Assembly (NCBI GenBank): GCA_964426545.1
Contig: CAYRQP010000007.1
Span: 44,415 to 108,414, forward strand
Source of the DNA: CAYRQP01 sp964426545
GTDB taxonomy: Bacteria; Fermentibacterota; Fermentibacteria; Fermentibacterales; JCC-6
Length of the DNA stretch: 64,000 nucleotides
Reading direction: 5' to 3'
Shown piece after piece: positions 44,126-53,017 of the stretch. The stretch's first letter is position 1. Every line of letters begins with the position of its first letter. Position numbers and translations under genes: made by a program. The notes beneath the pieces are model-generated. The model ran no database searches and was not told where the DNA came from. It worked only from the letters and a program-made list of their open reading frames with translations.

Positions 44126-46119
44126 CAAGATATCTCGTAACGAGTGCATTGCCTTACGCAAACGGTCCTCTGCACCTGGGACATCTTGCCGGAGCCTATC
44201 TGCCTGCGGACATATATGTACGGTTCCTTCGAATCAATGATGAAGATGTTCTATATATCTGCGGAACGGATGAACACGGGGTTCCCATAACAATAACGGC
44301 GGAGAAAATGGGAATTACGCCAAGAGAAGTAGTAGATAAGTATCACGAGATAATCAAGGACAACTTTGCAGAATTTGGAATTTCCTTTGATAATTTTTCG
44401 AGGACTGAGAAACCGGAACACTATGTATTTGCGCAGGAAGTATTTCTTAAACTACTGGACAGGGGATATATTGAAAAGAAACCCACTAAACAGTTTTTTT
44501 GCAGCAAATGTGACCGTTATCTTCCCGATAGATATGTGGGCGGGACATGTCCGGAGTGCGATACAGAAGGTGCAAAGGGTGATCAGTGTGAGAGCTGCGG
44601 AAGCTGGTTGAATGCACTCGAATTGAAGGAACCTGAATGTGCTTTGTGCGGTTCTTCTCCGGAAATACGGGAGACAATCCATTACTTCCTTAAACTCGAT
44701 GAGTTTCAAAGCTGGCTGGAAGAGTGGTTCGAAGGTCATGGAGACTGGAAGAATAATGTCCTGAATTACTGCAAAGGGTGGCTGAAAGACGGGCTCAGGG
44801 AAAGGGCGATTACAAGAGACCTAAGTTGGGGGGTTCCCGTCCCTGTGGAAGGGGCTGAAGGAAAAGTCCTTTATGTCTGGTTCGAAGCACTCCTCGGATA
44901 TGTAAGCAGTACTATCGAATATTTCAGGGATAAGAAAGAACAGTCCGACTGGGAAAAGTACTGGAAGGATAAGGATACCCGTATTGTCCACTTCATCGGA
45001 AAGGACAATATAGTATTTCATGCGGTGATAGAACCCGCAGTATTGCACGGATTAGGTGACTATATACTTCCCTGGAATGTACCTGCAAACGAATATCTGA
45101 ACATTGCGGGAGAAAAGTTTTCTACCAGTCGCGGCAGGGCAATCTGGATGAAGGATTATCTCGAACATTTCCCGCCAGACCCCATGAGATACGCTCTCGC
45201 AATAAATGCACCTGAAAGCCGTGATACTGATTTCTCATGGGATGAGTTCCGGGTACGGAACAATGAGCTTGCTGATGTTTTTGGCAACTTCGTAAACAGG
45301 ACGCTTAAGTTTGCACAGTCTTTCTTCGACGGGAAGGTACCCGATAATATTAATTTGGGAAAGGCGGAAAAGGATCTGCTTAATCTGGCTGTGAATACGC
45401 GGAATGAGATATCTGAACTCATTCGGAATTTCAAGTTGAAGAAAGCCTGTCTTTCTGCAATGGACCTGGCACGTACCGGGAATAGATATTTCGATTCTGC
45501 TCAGCCGTGGAAGACAGCAAAAACCAATCAGCAGGCATGTGCAAATACGATCTATACCTGTATTCAACTTGCGGATACGCTTCGAATCCTGTTATACCCT
45601 TTCATTCCTTTTACCTGTGAGAGAACGGCCAGGATGCTCAGTCGGACAACGGTGAAATGGGACGAAGCAGGACTTGAAAACCTGGAATCCGGACATAAAC
45701 TCGGCAAACCGGAAATACTGCTTGAAAAACTCAAAAAGGGATTTGAAAAGATCTTTGAAGAAAAGAAGGTTAGAGTGGAACAGAAAGAAGAAACAGCATC
45801 AATCACTTATGATGACTTCATGAAGACAGATCTGCGGGTGGGCATCATCGAAGAAGTTTCAGACATAGAGGGAGCGGATAAGTTATACAAATTAGTTGTT
45901 TCCCTCGGTGACGAAACAAGGGAACTCGTTGCGGGAATTAAACAACATTACTCCCGACAGGATTTGGTTGGCAGAAAAGTTGTGGTAGTCTCCAATCTTG
46001 CACCGGCAAAGATAAGGGGAGTGGTAAGCTGCGGAATGATTCTTGCCGCAGACGGACCCGGTGGAGTCAGGCTTGTTGAACCGGCATCTGATTCAGAACT
46101 GGGTGATAGAGTTCGCTGA
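44122..46119 (+). CDS. metG: Methionyl-tRNA synthetase with C-terminal EMAP domain
   Basis: 665 aa class I synthetase. HIGH is HLGH within ALPYANGPLHLGHLAGAY near residue 15, and KMSKS is KFSTS near residue 332. Paired zinc knuckles (CSKCDRY, CPECD, CESCG, CALCG) lie near residues 128-178, as in the two-knuckle form. Residues about 560-665 are the tRNA-binding OB (EMAP-II-like) domain, with DLRVGIIEEVSDIEGADKLY and VVVVSNLAPAKIRGVVSCGM. It charges initiator and elongator tRNA-Met. The ATG overlaps the ricT stop (ATGA). Confidence 0.97.
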   Translation: MTRYLVTSALPYANGPLHLGHLAGAYLPADIYVRFLRINDEDVLYICGTDEHGVPITITAEKMGITPREVVDKYHEIIKDNFAEFGISFDNFSRTEKPEHYVFAQEVFLKLLDRGYIEKKPTKQFFCSKCDRYLPDRYVGGTCPECDTEGAKGDQCESCGSWLNALELKEPECALCGSSPEIRETIHYFLKLDEFQSWLEEWFEGHGDWKNNVLNYCKGWLKDGLRERAITRDLSWGVPVPVEGAEGKVLYVWFEALLGYVSSTIEYFRDKKEQSDWEKYWKDKDTRIVHFIGKDNIVFHAVIEPAVLHGLGDYILPWNVPANEYLNIAGEKFSTSRGRAIWMKDYLEHFPPDPMRYALAINAPESRDTDFSWDEFRVRNNELADVFGNFVNRTLKFAQSFFDGKVPDNINLGKAEKDLLNLAVNTRNEISELIRNFKLKKACLSAMDLARTGNRYFDSAQPWKTAKTNQQACANTIYTCIQLADTLRILLYPFIPFTCERTARMLSRTTVKWDEAGLENLESGHKLGKPEILLEKLKKGFEKIFEEKKVRVEQKEETASITYDDFMKTDLRVGIIEEVSDIEGADKLYKLVVSLGDETRELVAGIKQHYSRQDLVGRKVVVVSNLAPAKIRGVVSCGMILAADGPGGVRLVEPASDSELGDRVR

Positions 46120-46150
46120 TTTCTTCCAGCGAATGTAAATTGGAGTCCAA

Positions 46151-47356
46151 TTGCGTATATGCGATATAAATGACCAGTATTCCCCTACAGGCGGCGGAAT
46201 ACGCACCTATCATCTCAAAAAACTGGAGTATTTCAAATCAAATCCGAATCACGAAGCCGCGCTGGTAATACCCGGAGACTGCTGCAGCAGGAAAACTGAC
46301 GGTAATACTTCCATCTATAAGATTGATTCTATTCCTATGGCCGGATCAGGTTATCGGCTGGTTGTGGAAGACAGCGGTATCGACTCAATGCTGACAGATT
46401 TCCAGCCTGACATAATCGAGATTGGAAGCCCTTATCTGCTGCCATGGTTGACAAAAAGGGCACTTGGTGGATTGAATATACCGACAGTCGGGTTCTATCA
46501 CTGTGATTTTCCTGACTGTTATGTCAGACCGATAGTAGAAACAGTGTTGCCGGGGAAGGCCGCAGACTTATCGGTCAGGGTTGCTTCAGGTTATGCGGGA
46601 TTAGTCTATTCGCAAATGACGGCAGTATTCGGTGCCACCCGTGTTGTACTCCGAAAACTCAGGAAGGCCGGAGTGAAGCGGTTGTTTCTCACACCTCTCG
46701 GAGTCGATACGGAATTATTCACCCCCAATGCAGCATCTGAGTTGCTCCGCCGTGACCTCGGGATTACGGGCGGAAAAAAACTGCTTCTCTACATGGCACG
46801 GATACAAAAAGAAAAAGGGATTGACCAATTGATGAGGGTATATCCGCTTATCAGACGTCCTGCGGCATTCACTCTTGTCATTGCAGGACGCGGGCCGCTC
46901 AGCAGTAGAGTAGACAGTTTTGTCGAAAAATACCCGGAGGTAAAACGCCTGCAGTACATTTCAAGCAGGGAGGATGCAGCTGAACTTATGGCTTCGGCGG
47001 ATGTATACCTTTCGCTGGGACATGCAGAGTCATTCGGTCTTGCAGGTCTCGAGGCAATCTCATCAGGCACGCTTCCCGTATTCACCGATTCCGGCGGAGC
47101 CTGCGAAATGGCAGAAGACCTGGGAATGCTCTCTCCTTATGAAAATGCGGATATAGTGTCTCTTGCATCATCTATCGGGAAAGCATTTGCCACATTGGAC
47201 GGAACCACAGTGAGTAAATTACGAGCTTATGCAGAACCCCGGGGCTGGAAGGGTGTATTCCAAAGAATGGAACTATTTTACAGCAGAATCATTGAAGCGC
47301 ATAGAAAAGGTGATATCGAATCACTGGAATCTCCCGACGGCTGGTGGGAAGTATAA
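46151..47356 (+). CDS. GT4-family glycosyltransferase
   Basis: 401 aa GT-B enzyme. The N-terminus ICDINDQYSPTGGGIRTYHL has the acceptor-side glycine loop, and the C-terminal domain has LLLYMARIQKEKGIDQL and an E-x7-E motif (HAESFGLAGLEAISSG). It resembles GT4 enzymes that mannosylate lipids or phosphoinositols, but specificity is not certain. The start is TTG 46151 with GGAG five bases upstream. It follows metG by 31 bases and may be read from the same transcript. Confidence 0.88.
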   Translation: MRICDINDQYSPTGGGIRTYHLKKLEYFKSNPNHEAALVIPGDCCSRKTDGNTSIYKIDSIPMAGSGYRLVVEDSGIDSMLTDFQPDIIEIGSPYLLPWLTKRALGGLNIPTVGFYHCDFPDCYVRPIVETVLPGKAADLSVRVASGYAGLVYSQMTAVFGATRVVLRKLRKAGVKRLFLTPLGVDTELFTPNAASELLRRDLGITGGKKLLLYMARIQKEKGIDQLMRVYPLIRRPAAFTLVIAGRGPLSSRVDSFVEKYPEVKRLQYISSREDAAELMASADVYLSLGHAESFGLAGLEAISSGTLPVFTDSGGACEMAEDLGMLSPYENADIVSLASSIGKAFATLDGTTVSKLRAYAEPRGWKGVFQRMELFYSRIIEAHRKGDIESLESPDGWWEV

Positions 47357-47414
47357 ATTTAGGAACAAAAGGGAAAGATAGTATATTCCTGTATGAGATT
47401 GGAATGTTACATAG

Positions 47415-47555
47415 ATGGATAAACCAACTAAACTAAGCGAAAAAATAATGATATTTAACCTGATAGAATTTGATTACGGAACGATAACAATACTGGCGGC
47501 ACTTGCATTCCTCGGACAGATGCTCCGGCTGCTTCTTACAGGGGGGCATCGCTGA
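47415..47555 (+). CDS. Small single-helix membrane protein, 46 aa
   Basis: A 46-codon frame runs from ATG 47415 to TGA 47555, and its stop shares a base with the ATG of the site-2 protease gene (TGATG). The product has one hydrophobic stretch, TITILAALAFLGQMLRLLL, and short polar ends. The ribosome site is weak (GGA 11 bases upstream). Coupling to a membrane protease suggests a partner or leader role; no family recognised. Confidence 0.5.
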   Translation: MDKPTKLSEKIMIFNLIEFDYGTITILAALAFLGQMLRLLLTGGHR

Positions 47556-48190
47556 TGGGACCGGAAACACCTTTTATAATAATCGTTGTCTTTTTTAGTG
47601 TTGTCTGTCACGAGATTGCTCATGGTTATGTTGCTCTTCGACTGGGCGACCCTACTGCTTATAATGCCGGACGGTTGTCCTTCAACCCAATTCCGCATAT
47701 CGACATCTTCGGGACGATTATTCTGCCGATAATGTTCATAGTTATGAACAGCCCTGTAATGCTGGCATGGGCAAAACCGGTACCGGTCAACCCCGCTTAT
47801 TTCAGGGATCCTAAGAAAGGGATGATGTGGGTTGCAATAGCAGGACCCGCAACAAATCTTCTGATAGCCATGCTGCTTACGGGAATACTCCACCTTACCC
47901 GCATCTTCAGTATTGCCCTGCCCGAAATAATCATATCTGTATTGGTGTACGGTGCAATAATCAACCTATTATTAATGGTTTTTAACCTTGTACCCGTACC
48001 GCCGCTTGACGGAAGCAGAATCGTTGCTAATTTTCTTAGCGGAAAAGCACTCTGGAATTACAGACGGCTGGAACGCTACGGCTTATTCATAGTATTCGGA
48101 CTCTTATGGCTCGGATTGTTCCGTTTTCTCCTTCCTATTATAGGTGTTATTGCATCGATACTCGGACTCACGCACTGGATTGGAATTTAA
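47555..48190 (+). CDS. Site-2 protease family (M50) membrane metalloprotease
   Basis: 211 aa integral membrane protein with four to six helices. The zinc motif HEIAHG (HExxH) is near residue 19, and the third ligand region NLVPVPPLDGSR near residue 145. The NPIPHIDIFG stretch is typical of the small, PDZ-free group of S2P homologues. These proteases cut transmembrane segments of other proteins, often in regulated signalling. The stop is directly followed by the ATG of the C25-like gene. Confidence 0.9.
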   Translation: MGPETPFIIIVVFFSVVCHEIAHGYVALRLGDPTAYNAGRLSFNPIPHIDIFGTIILPIMFIVMNSPVMLAWAKPVPVNPAYFRDPKKGMMWVAIAGPATNLLIAMLLTGILHLTRIFSIALPEIIISVLVYGAIINLLLMVFNLVPVPPLDGSRIVANFLSGKALWNYRRLERYGLFIVFGLLWLGLFRFLLPIIGVIASILGLTHWIGI

Positions 48191-49708
48191 ATGTATAGAA
48201 TCATGTTACTTATCATTGCAGCTTTGACTTTTGCAGGCACAGTTTATGACTACACTCCGGTAACCACCAACACTGACCCTGGTTATGTTCCCAGTACATA
48301 TCAGGAGTGGCTGGACGGACAGCCTGTTCCTGTCCCGCTTGAAGTAACTTCCATAGCGAAGACCGCTACCCGCGGAACTGAGTTCGTGATAGTATGTGAA
48401 GTGGGAATAACAGACAGCATCGGCACCGAACTGCTGGAGCAGTGGATGGCCGATATTGCGAATCAGGGGCTTTCAGTCGAAGCGGTCGAAGTCACATACA
48501 GTACCCATGTCGAGATGAAAGACTATCTGACAGAATTATGGGAAAACGGGCTTAAAGGTGCGGTTCTTGTAGGAAATCTCCCTGCTGCGTGGGGTGCACT
48601 CGGAGATCAGTTCCTCGATTCGGACGAGACGTTCCCAAGCGATTATTACTATATGGACCTCGATGGAATCTGGGAGGACAACTGGGTGGGCTATCCTTCT
48701 GCCGGAATTCCAGGAACGGATGGAATATTCGACACATGGTCGGGAAATCTGGAGCCTGAAATCTATGTCGGAAGAATAAAAGTAGATAACATGACGGCAT
48801 ATTTTCCCGATCCGATGGACCTTCTTCGTGATTATCTCGAACGGAATCATCAGTGGCGGGTTGAAGGTGATCCTGAACCCCTGACAGCCCTTTGTTATGT
48901 AGACAACGACTGGTCATACTGGGGACCCGGGTATCAGGGTGCAATGGAGTACCTTTATCAGAACACAGTTCTTGTGTCACAGGTAGATTCAACCAACGGA
49001 ACGGATTATCTCGAAAATCGTCTTCCTGACAATTATGTCTGGATAAGTCCTTTTGTTCATTCCGGCCCCACTGTTCATCAATGGAATCCGGGACCTTATA
49101 CATACTGGGACGATATTGTGCCGGCACAGCCGCAGGCGCATTTCTATAATCTCTTTGCCTGTTCCAATTCCCGTTTCACGACCCAGCGGAATATGGGGGC
49201 CGTTTATACATTTTGCACAGATACGGGGCTTGCTTCGATTGGAAGCACAAAGAGCGGTTCGATGCTTCAGTTTACAATGTTCTACCTTCCGCTTGGTATA
49301 GGACGCTCTCTTGGTGAGTCCTATCAGGAATGGTGGGACTACATAGCCATCGATGGTCTTAACTTTGACGAGAAGTCCTGGCACCTTGGAATGGTACTGC
49401 TTGGTGATCCGACGCTTATACCGGCTATGCATATGCTTGGAATAGAAGAAGGTGATGTTAGCCCGCACAACCCTGAAATCCTTCTCACAATTGAAGGCAA
49501 TCCCTGCAGGTCAACGGCTGTCATCGCTACAAATATTCAATCAGGTACTGTCGAAGTGCATGACACTTCGGGAAGGCTTGTTTACACCGACGAACTCTCA
49601 GACGGCAGAGCCACTATTTACGCCGAAGATCTGAATACGGGAATGTACTTTGTTCGCGTCGTATCAGGCGTGTCAGAAGCAACAGAATCATTACTTGTCC
49701 TGCGGTAG
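48191..49708 (+). CDS. Gingipain-like (C25) protease with T9SS tail
   Basis: 505 aa exported protein. A signal peptide (MYRIMLLIIAALTFAG) precedes a C25-type caspase-fold domain: GAVLVGNLPAAWG near residue 120, EIYVGRIKVDN near 195, a candidate catalytic histidine in ISPFVHSGPTVH near 289 and cysteine in LFACSNSRF near 322, then VLLGDPTL. The last 75 residues are a T9SS type A-like domain (NPCRSTAVIAT, VEVHDTSGRLVY, LNTGMYFVRV). It is therefore probably secreted and surface-linked. The spacing of the dyad fits gingipains, but activity is not proven. It could process neighbouring surface proteins. Confidence 0.87.
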   Translation: MYRIMLLIIAALTFAGTVYDYTPVTTNTDPGYVPSTYQEWLDGQPVPVPLEVTSIAKTATRGTEFVIVCEVGITDSIGTELLEQWMADIANQGLSVEAVEVTYSTHVEMKDYLTELWENGLKGAVLVGNLPAAWGALGDQFLDSDETFPSDYYYMDLDGIWEDNWVGYPSAGIPGTDGIFDTWSGNLEPEIYVGRIKVDNMTAYFPDPMDLLRDYLERNHQWRVEGDPEPLTALCYVDNDWSYWGPGYQGAMEYLYQNTVLVSQVDSTNGTDYLENRLPDNYVWISPFVHSGPTVHQWNPGPYTYWDDIVPAQPQAHFYNLFACSNSRFTTQRNMGAVYTFCTDTGLASIGSTKSGSMLQFTMFYLPLGIGRSLGESYQEWWDYIAIDGLNFDEKSWHLGMVLLGDPTLIPAMHMLGIEEGDVSPHNPEILLTIEGNPCRSTAVIATNIQSGTVEVHDTSGRLVYTDELSDGRATIYAEDLNTGMYFVRVVSGVSEATESLLVLR

Positions 49709-49715
49709 ATACCGC

Positions 49716-49757
49716 GGGGACGGAGGAGTGTCTCGGATAGAACACTCCTCCGTCCCC
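49716..49757. repeat. 16-bp GGGGACGGAGGAGTGT palindrome
   Basis: GGGGACGGAGGAGTGT (49716-49731) and ACACTCCTCCGTCCCC (49742-49757) are perfect inverted repeats with a 10-base loop, followed by AATTTTT. It lies between convergent genes for the C25-like protease and a TWG-tail protein. The same stem recurs at 50506-50547. Confidence 0.9.
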
Positions 49758-49762
49758 AATTT

Positions 49763-50428
49763 TTAGAACTCAGATTTAATCTCTCCCCATGTACTTGGTG
49801 TAAGCCCGGCATCACCATAGAGATTGAAAAAACATTCGAAGGCGACTGAATTCCAGGTCGCACCATTGTCATTGCTCCAGCATGAAGCCTCTGCCCATAA
49901 CTGGTCTGCAACGACCCAATTTACATGCTCGGAAGCGGAAACGGCCTGAACACCGAGCCAGAATGTTTCTCCTGCAACAACAGAAAAGCCATCTCCCAGG
50001 TCTACTGTAACGGCAAAGATGTCATTCCCGGCGAGGTCGTCTCCCGTATCCACCTCGGCAATCTGGGATGAAGGAATTGTTTCATTCCATACAATAGTTC
50101 CCGGGCACGGGGTATCCGCTGTATCATTTGTATAAACAAACAAATTAAGGTCAAGCGGGTGGGTTGTCCCGAAATAAACAAGCCAGAGTTCAAGCTGATT
50201 GACGGTACCGCCTGACGAAAGAACGAAATCATCAGCCCCCAGATAGGTTCCCCCGCTGGCAATTTGAAAAGCATCCTTGGCATTTGCAAAGTCATATGGC
50301 TGTGAGTAGAGAGTACCGTCTGCGAGTGGAGGGGGTGTCACGGGAGATTGCGGTGTAGTATCAATCATAATTGTGGCAAATGCTGCAACGGTAAAGAATA
50401 TCAGTACAAAAGTTGACCAGCGTTTCAT
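49763..50428 (-). CDS. Secreted TWG-tail protein, group A
   Basis: 221 aa. The start is ATG 50428 with AGGAGG seven bases upstream. A signal peptide (MKRWSTFVLIFFTVAAFA) precedes a body predicted as beta-strands: LYSQPYDF, GADDFVLSSGG, VNQLELWLVYFG and near the end an Asp-box-like SNDNGATW. The C-terminus is TPSTWGEIKSEF. The body is closely related to the next gene (50554-51252), indicating tandem duplication, and more loosely to those at 56492 and 57328. I know no function. It is probably exported, and the tail may direct sorting or anchoring. Confidence 0.82.
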   Translation of the reverse strand: MKRWSTFVLIFFTVAAFATIMIDTTPQSPVTPPPLADGTLYSQPYDFANAKDAFQIASGGTYLGADDFVLSSGGTVNQLELWLVYFGTTHPLDLNLFVYTNDTADTPCPGTIVWNETIPSSQIAEVDTGDDLAGNDIFAVTVDLGDGFSVVAGETFWLGVQAVSASEHVNWVVADQLWAEASCWSNDNGATWNSVAFECFFNLYGDAGLTPSTWGEIKSEF

Positions 50429-50505
50429 AAAGAACCTCCTGTTATAGTTTAAAGTCTATGATACAATTCCGAAATGTCATTGCTATGTCAAGGAAGGTAA
50501 GGAAT

Positions 50506-50547
50506 GGGGACGGAGGAGTGTTTTATACGGCACACTCCTCCGTCCCC
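50506..50547. repeat. Second copy of the 16-bp GGGGACGGAGGAGTGT palindrome
   Basis: The stem 50506-50521 pairs perfectly with 50532-50547 around a different 10-base loop. It sits just behind the second group A gene and before the first, whose start is at 50428. Stem identity with the copy at 49716, with different loops, suggests conservation of the stem or recent movement. Confidence 0.9.
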
Positions 50548-50553
50548 AATGAC

Positions 50554-51252
50554 TTAGAACTCAGATTTGATATGTCCCCATGTGCTGGGTGTAAGTCCTG
50601 TTTTCTGATTTAGGTTGAAGAAGCACTCGTAGGTATCAGAGCCAAGCCCATCCCAGGTAGCACCATTATCAGCACTCCAACAGGCATTCATTGCCCAGAG
50701 TGGGTCGGCAACGAGCCAATATACAGCATCGCTTCCAACTGACTGTACTCCGAACCAGTGAGTTTCACCTGCAGGAATGGCAAAACCGTTGCCGAGATCT
50801 ACAGTGACATGATAAATGTCATATCCCCACTGGTCATCACCTGTATCTACATCTGTAATCTGTGCTGCAGGAATTGTAGCACTCCATGCGGTACCTCCGG
50901 GACGAGGCCCCGTGTCACTTTCATCGTTGGTATAGACATACATATTGAGGTCGACAGGGTGTGAAACGGCATAGATTAGCCATAGTTCGACCTGATCTAC
51001 ATGCCCGTCAGAAGTTAGGGCGAAATCATCTGCGCCGATATACTGATCTCCGCTTGCTACGCTGATACCGTTTACAAGGTTGGAAAAGTCGTAGGGCTGT
51101 GAATAGAGTGAACCATCTGCAGGTGGTGGCGGTTCGCTGCTGTGTGACGGTATTCTTCCGAGTTCGAAGCCGGATGAACGATGAATGCCGACAATCGTGG
51201 CAAAAGCCGCGAAAGTAAAGAAGACGATAACAAAAATGGACCAAAGTTTCAT
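50554..51252 (-). CDS. Secreted TWG-tail protein, group A
   Basis: 232 aa, a tandem paralogue of the 49763-50428 gene. ATG 51252 has AGGAGG six bases upstream. It shows a signal peptide (MKLWSIFVIVFFTFAAFA), LYSQPYDF, GADDFALTSDG, VDQVELWLIY, DVDTGDD, the Asp-box-like SADNGATW and the tail TPSTWGHIKSEF. A palindrome separates it from its sister gene, so each may have its own transcript end. No known function; a carbohydrate-binding-like sandwich is possible from the strand pattern. Confidence 0.82.
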   Translation of the reverse strand: MKLWSIFVIVFFTFAAFATIVGIHRSSGFELGRIPSHSSEPPPPADGSLYSQPYDFSNLVNGISVASGDQYIGADDFALTSDGHVDQVELWLIYAVSHPVDLNMYVYTNDESDTGPRPGGTAWSATIPAAQITDVDTGDDQWGYDIYHVTVDLGNGFAIPAGETHWFGVQSVGSDAVYWLVADPLWAMNACWSADNGATWDGLGSDTYECFFNLNQKTGLTPSTWGHIKSEF

Positions 51253-51441
51253 AAAAACCTCCTAATAAGAAATAAACATAACTCTACATATTAAGCATTA
51301 TTGTATGATATGTTAAGTGTGTCAAGTAAGAAGAAAGACGGGATATATTCAATCAGGTATATTGCAGGATGGAATTGATATTCATTAGATTTTAAGTGGT
51401 ATGAGAAAAAATAACAGCATGAAAATTGAAAGCACTGCAAA

Positions 51442-52992
51442 ATGACAAACAATCGCTTCTTCGGCGGACACGGCGGGAAAATTGCGCTGTTTCTCATAAC
51501 TGTCTATTCCGTTCTTATCTGCTTCTCAGTTATCATGTCGCAAACTTACATACACGATGACAATATGTATGTAGCTGCAGGTATCCTTCTGGCAGAGAAA
51601 CAGATCTATTCTGATTTCACATATCTTCAGACACCTTATATGCCCTATCTGTACAATCTGGTCTTTAGACTCAATGACTATTCACGGCCCCTTCTTGTAG
51701 GGAAACTGTTCAAGTTCTTTCTGTCGGTAATCGAATTAGCATTGATCTACCTTCTGTTCAGACTTCTTTCGGGAAACAAGTGGCTGAGTGCGTCCTTCCT
51801 GCTGATTCTTGTGAACAACAGGATATTCCGAAGCATTATACCATACATTCGAAATTACGACCTTGCATTGATATTGGCTCTTGGTGCTTTCCTGTTCTAT
51901 TTTTACAGGCGGAGGAAGTCACAGGGCAGACTCTTGGTAACATATTTAATAACGGGGGTGCTCTCAGGAGCAGCCATTGGCGTAAAACTGACTTACGGTC
52001 TTATACCGCTCTGCTTTCTTATACCGCTGTTTATCGAATACCGGTTTTCTTCGAAGAGTTGGCGGCTTTTTGCATCATTCATTTCAGGCATGATCATGAC
52101 TCTTATTCCTGCTATTGTTCTGACTCTCAGACCCGGGCCGGATGTAGGTTATTTTAATAACATCGGATACCATTCCCTAAATGTATCCTGGGTGATGACT
52201 GAAGTTACTGAATCGAGCGTGTATTTCCACGAAAAACTGCTTTACTTCCTTAACATATTCACCTGTGTCCAGTCTAATATTTTTGTTCTTTTGATTTTCA
52301 TTTATGCGATATTCGTATCAGTCAAAGAGAAAATCTCCGTGAGATACAGCAATTCACCATATCCGGTCATACTCCTGTTTCTGTTTGCCGGTCTGTTGAT
52401 GTTCTTCCTGCCGACTCCCTCGGGAGACGGGTATCTATATGCAGCCATACCTGCAACTCTCATGTTCATCTGTGTTCTTCATGGAAAATTTAGCGAAACA
52501 GGGAAGAAGAGGGTGTTGATGTTATCCTGGACAGTTGCCGCTGTTCTTGTGCTTGGCAATGGAGCCCTCGACCATAAAATGATGAACACAGCTTTTATTC
52601 CTTCTGCATGGGGGCCGAACAAGATGCATGAGTCGATACAGACTCTTGCTGATTATATTCCCGAAGAGCAGAGAGAGCAGCCCGTGGCAACGCTGCATTC
52701 CGCAGTTCCCCTCGAAATAGGAATGAACATATACACGGAATTTTCAAGCGGTGAATTCACCTGCAGGATTGCACACATTCTGTCGAAAACTGAACTCGAC
52801 AGATATGGAATAACCGCTCCACGCTACATCTTATCTCTGCTCGGAGCAGATCCCCCATCCGCCATTATTGTCAATGCTGATATATCCAGATGGGAAGAGA
52901 CTTTCATGGAGTATGCAGAAACGCATGGTTATGATGACTTCTACACACTCGACGGATATATATTCTACATAAGGACAGGGGAGCAGGAATGA
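51442..52992 (+). CDS. GT39-like polytopic membrane glycosyltransferase
   Basis: 516 aa with about 10-12 membrane helices. The first extracellular loop carries the double acid of GT-C enzymes (YIHDDNMYVAAGILLAEK) and then YLQTPYMPYLYN, like the dolichyl-phosphate-mannose protein mannosyltransferase (GT39) and ArnT group, which use a lipid-linked sugar on the outer face. The C-terminal 120 residues form a soluble outer domain. It is followed after 25 bases by a paralogue. It could glycosylate a lipid or exported protein; the acceptor is unknown. Confidence 0.85.
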   Translation: MTNNRFFGGHGGKIALFLITVYSVLICFSVIMSQTYIHDDNMYVAAGILLAEKQIYSDFTYLQTPYMPYLYNLVFRLNDYSRPLLVGKLFKFFLSVIELALIYLLFRLLSGNKWLSASFLLILVNNRIFRSIIPYIRNYDLALILALGAFLFYFYRRRKSQGRLLVTYLITGVLSGAAIGVKLTYGLIPLCFLIPLFIEYRFSSKSWRLFASFISGMIMTLIPAIVLTLRPGPDVGYFNNIGYHSLNVSWVMTEVTESSVYFHEKLLYFLNIFTCVQSNIFVLLIFIYAIFVSVKEKISVRYSNSPYPVILLFLFAGLLMFFLPTPSGDGYLYAAIPATLMFICVLHGKFSETGKKRVLMLSWTVAAVLVLGNGALDHKMMNTAFIPSAWGPNKMHESIQTLADYIPEEQREQPVATLHSAVPLEIGMNIYTEFSSGEFTCRIAHILSKTELDRYGITAPRYILSLLGADPPSAIIVNADISRWEETFMEYAETHGYDDFYTLDGYIFYIRTGEQE

Positions 52993-53017
52993 ACCAGCAT
53001 TACTGCCGGAGGGGAAG

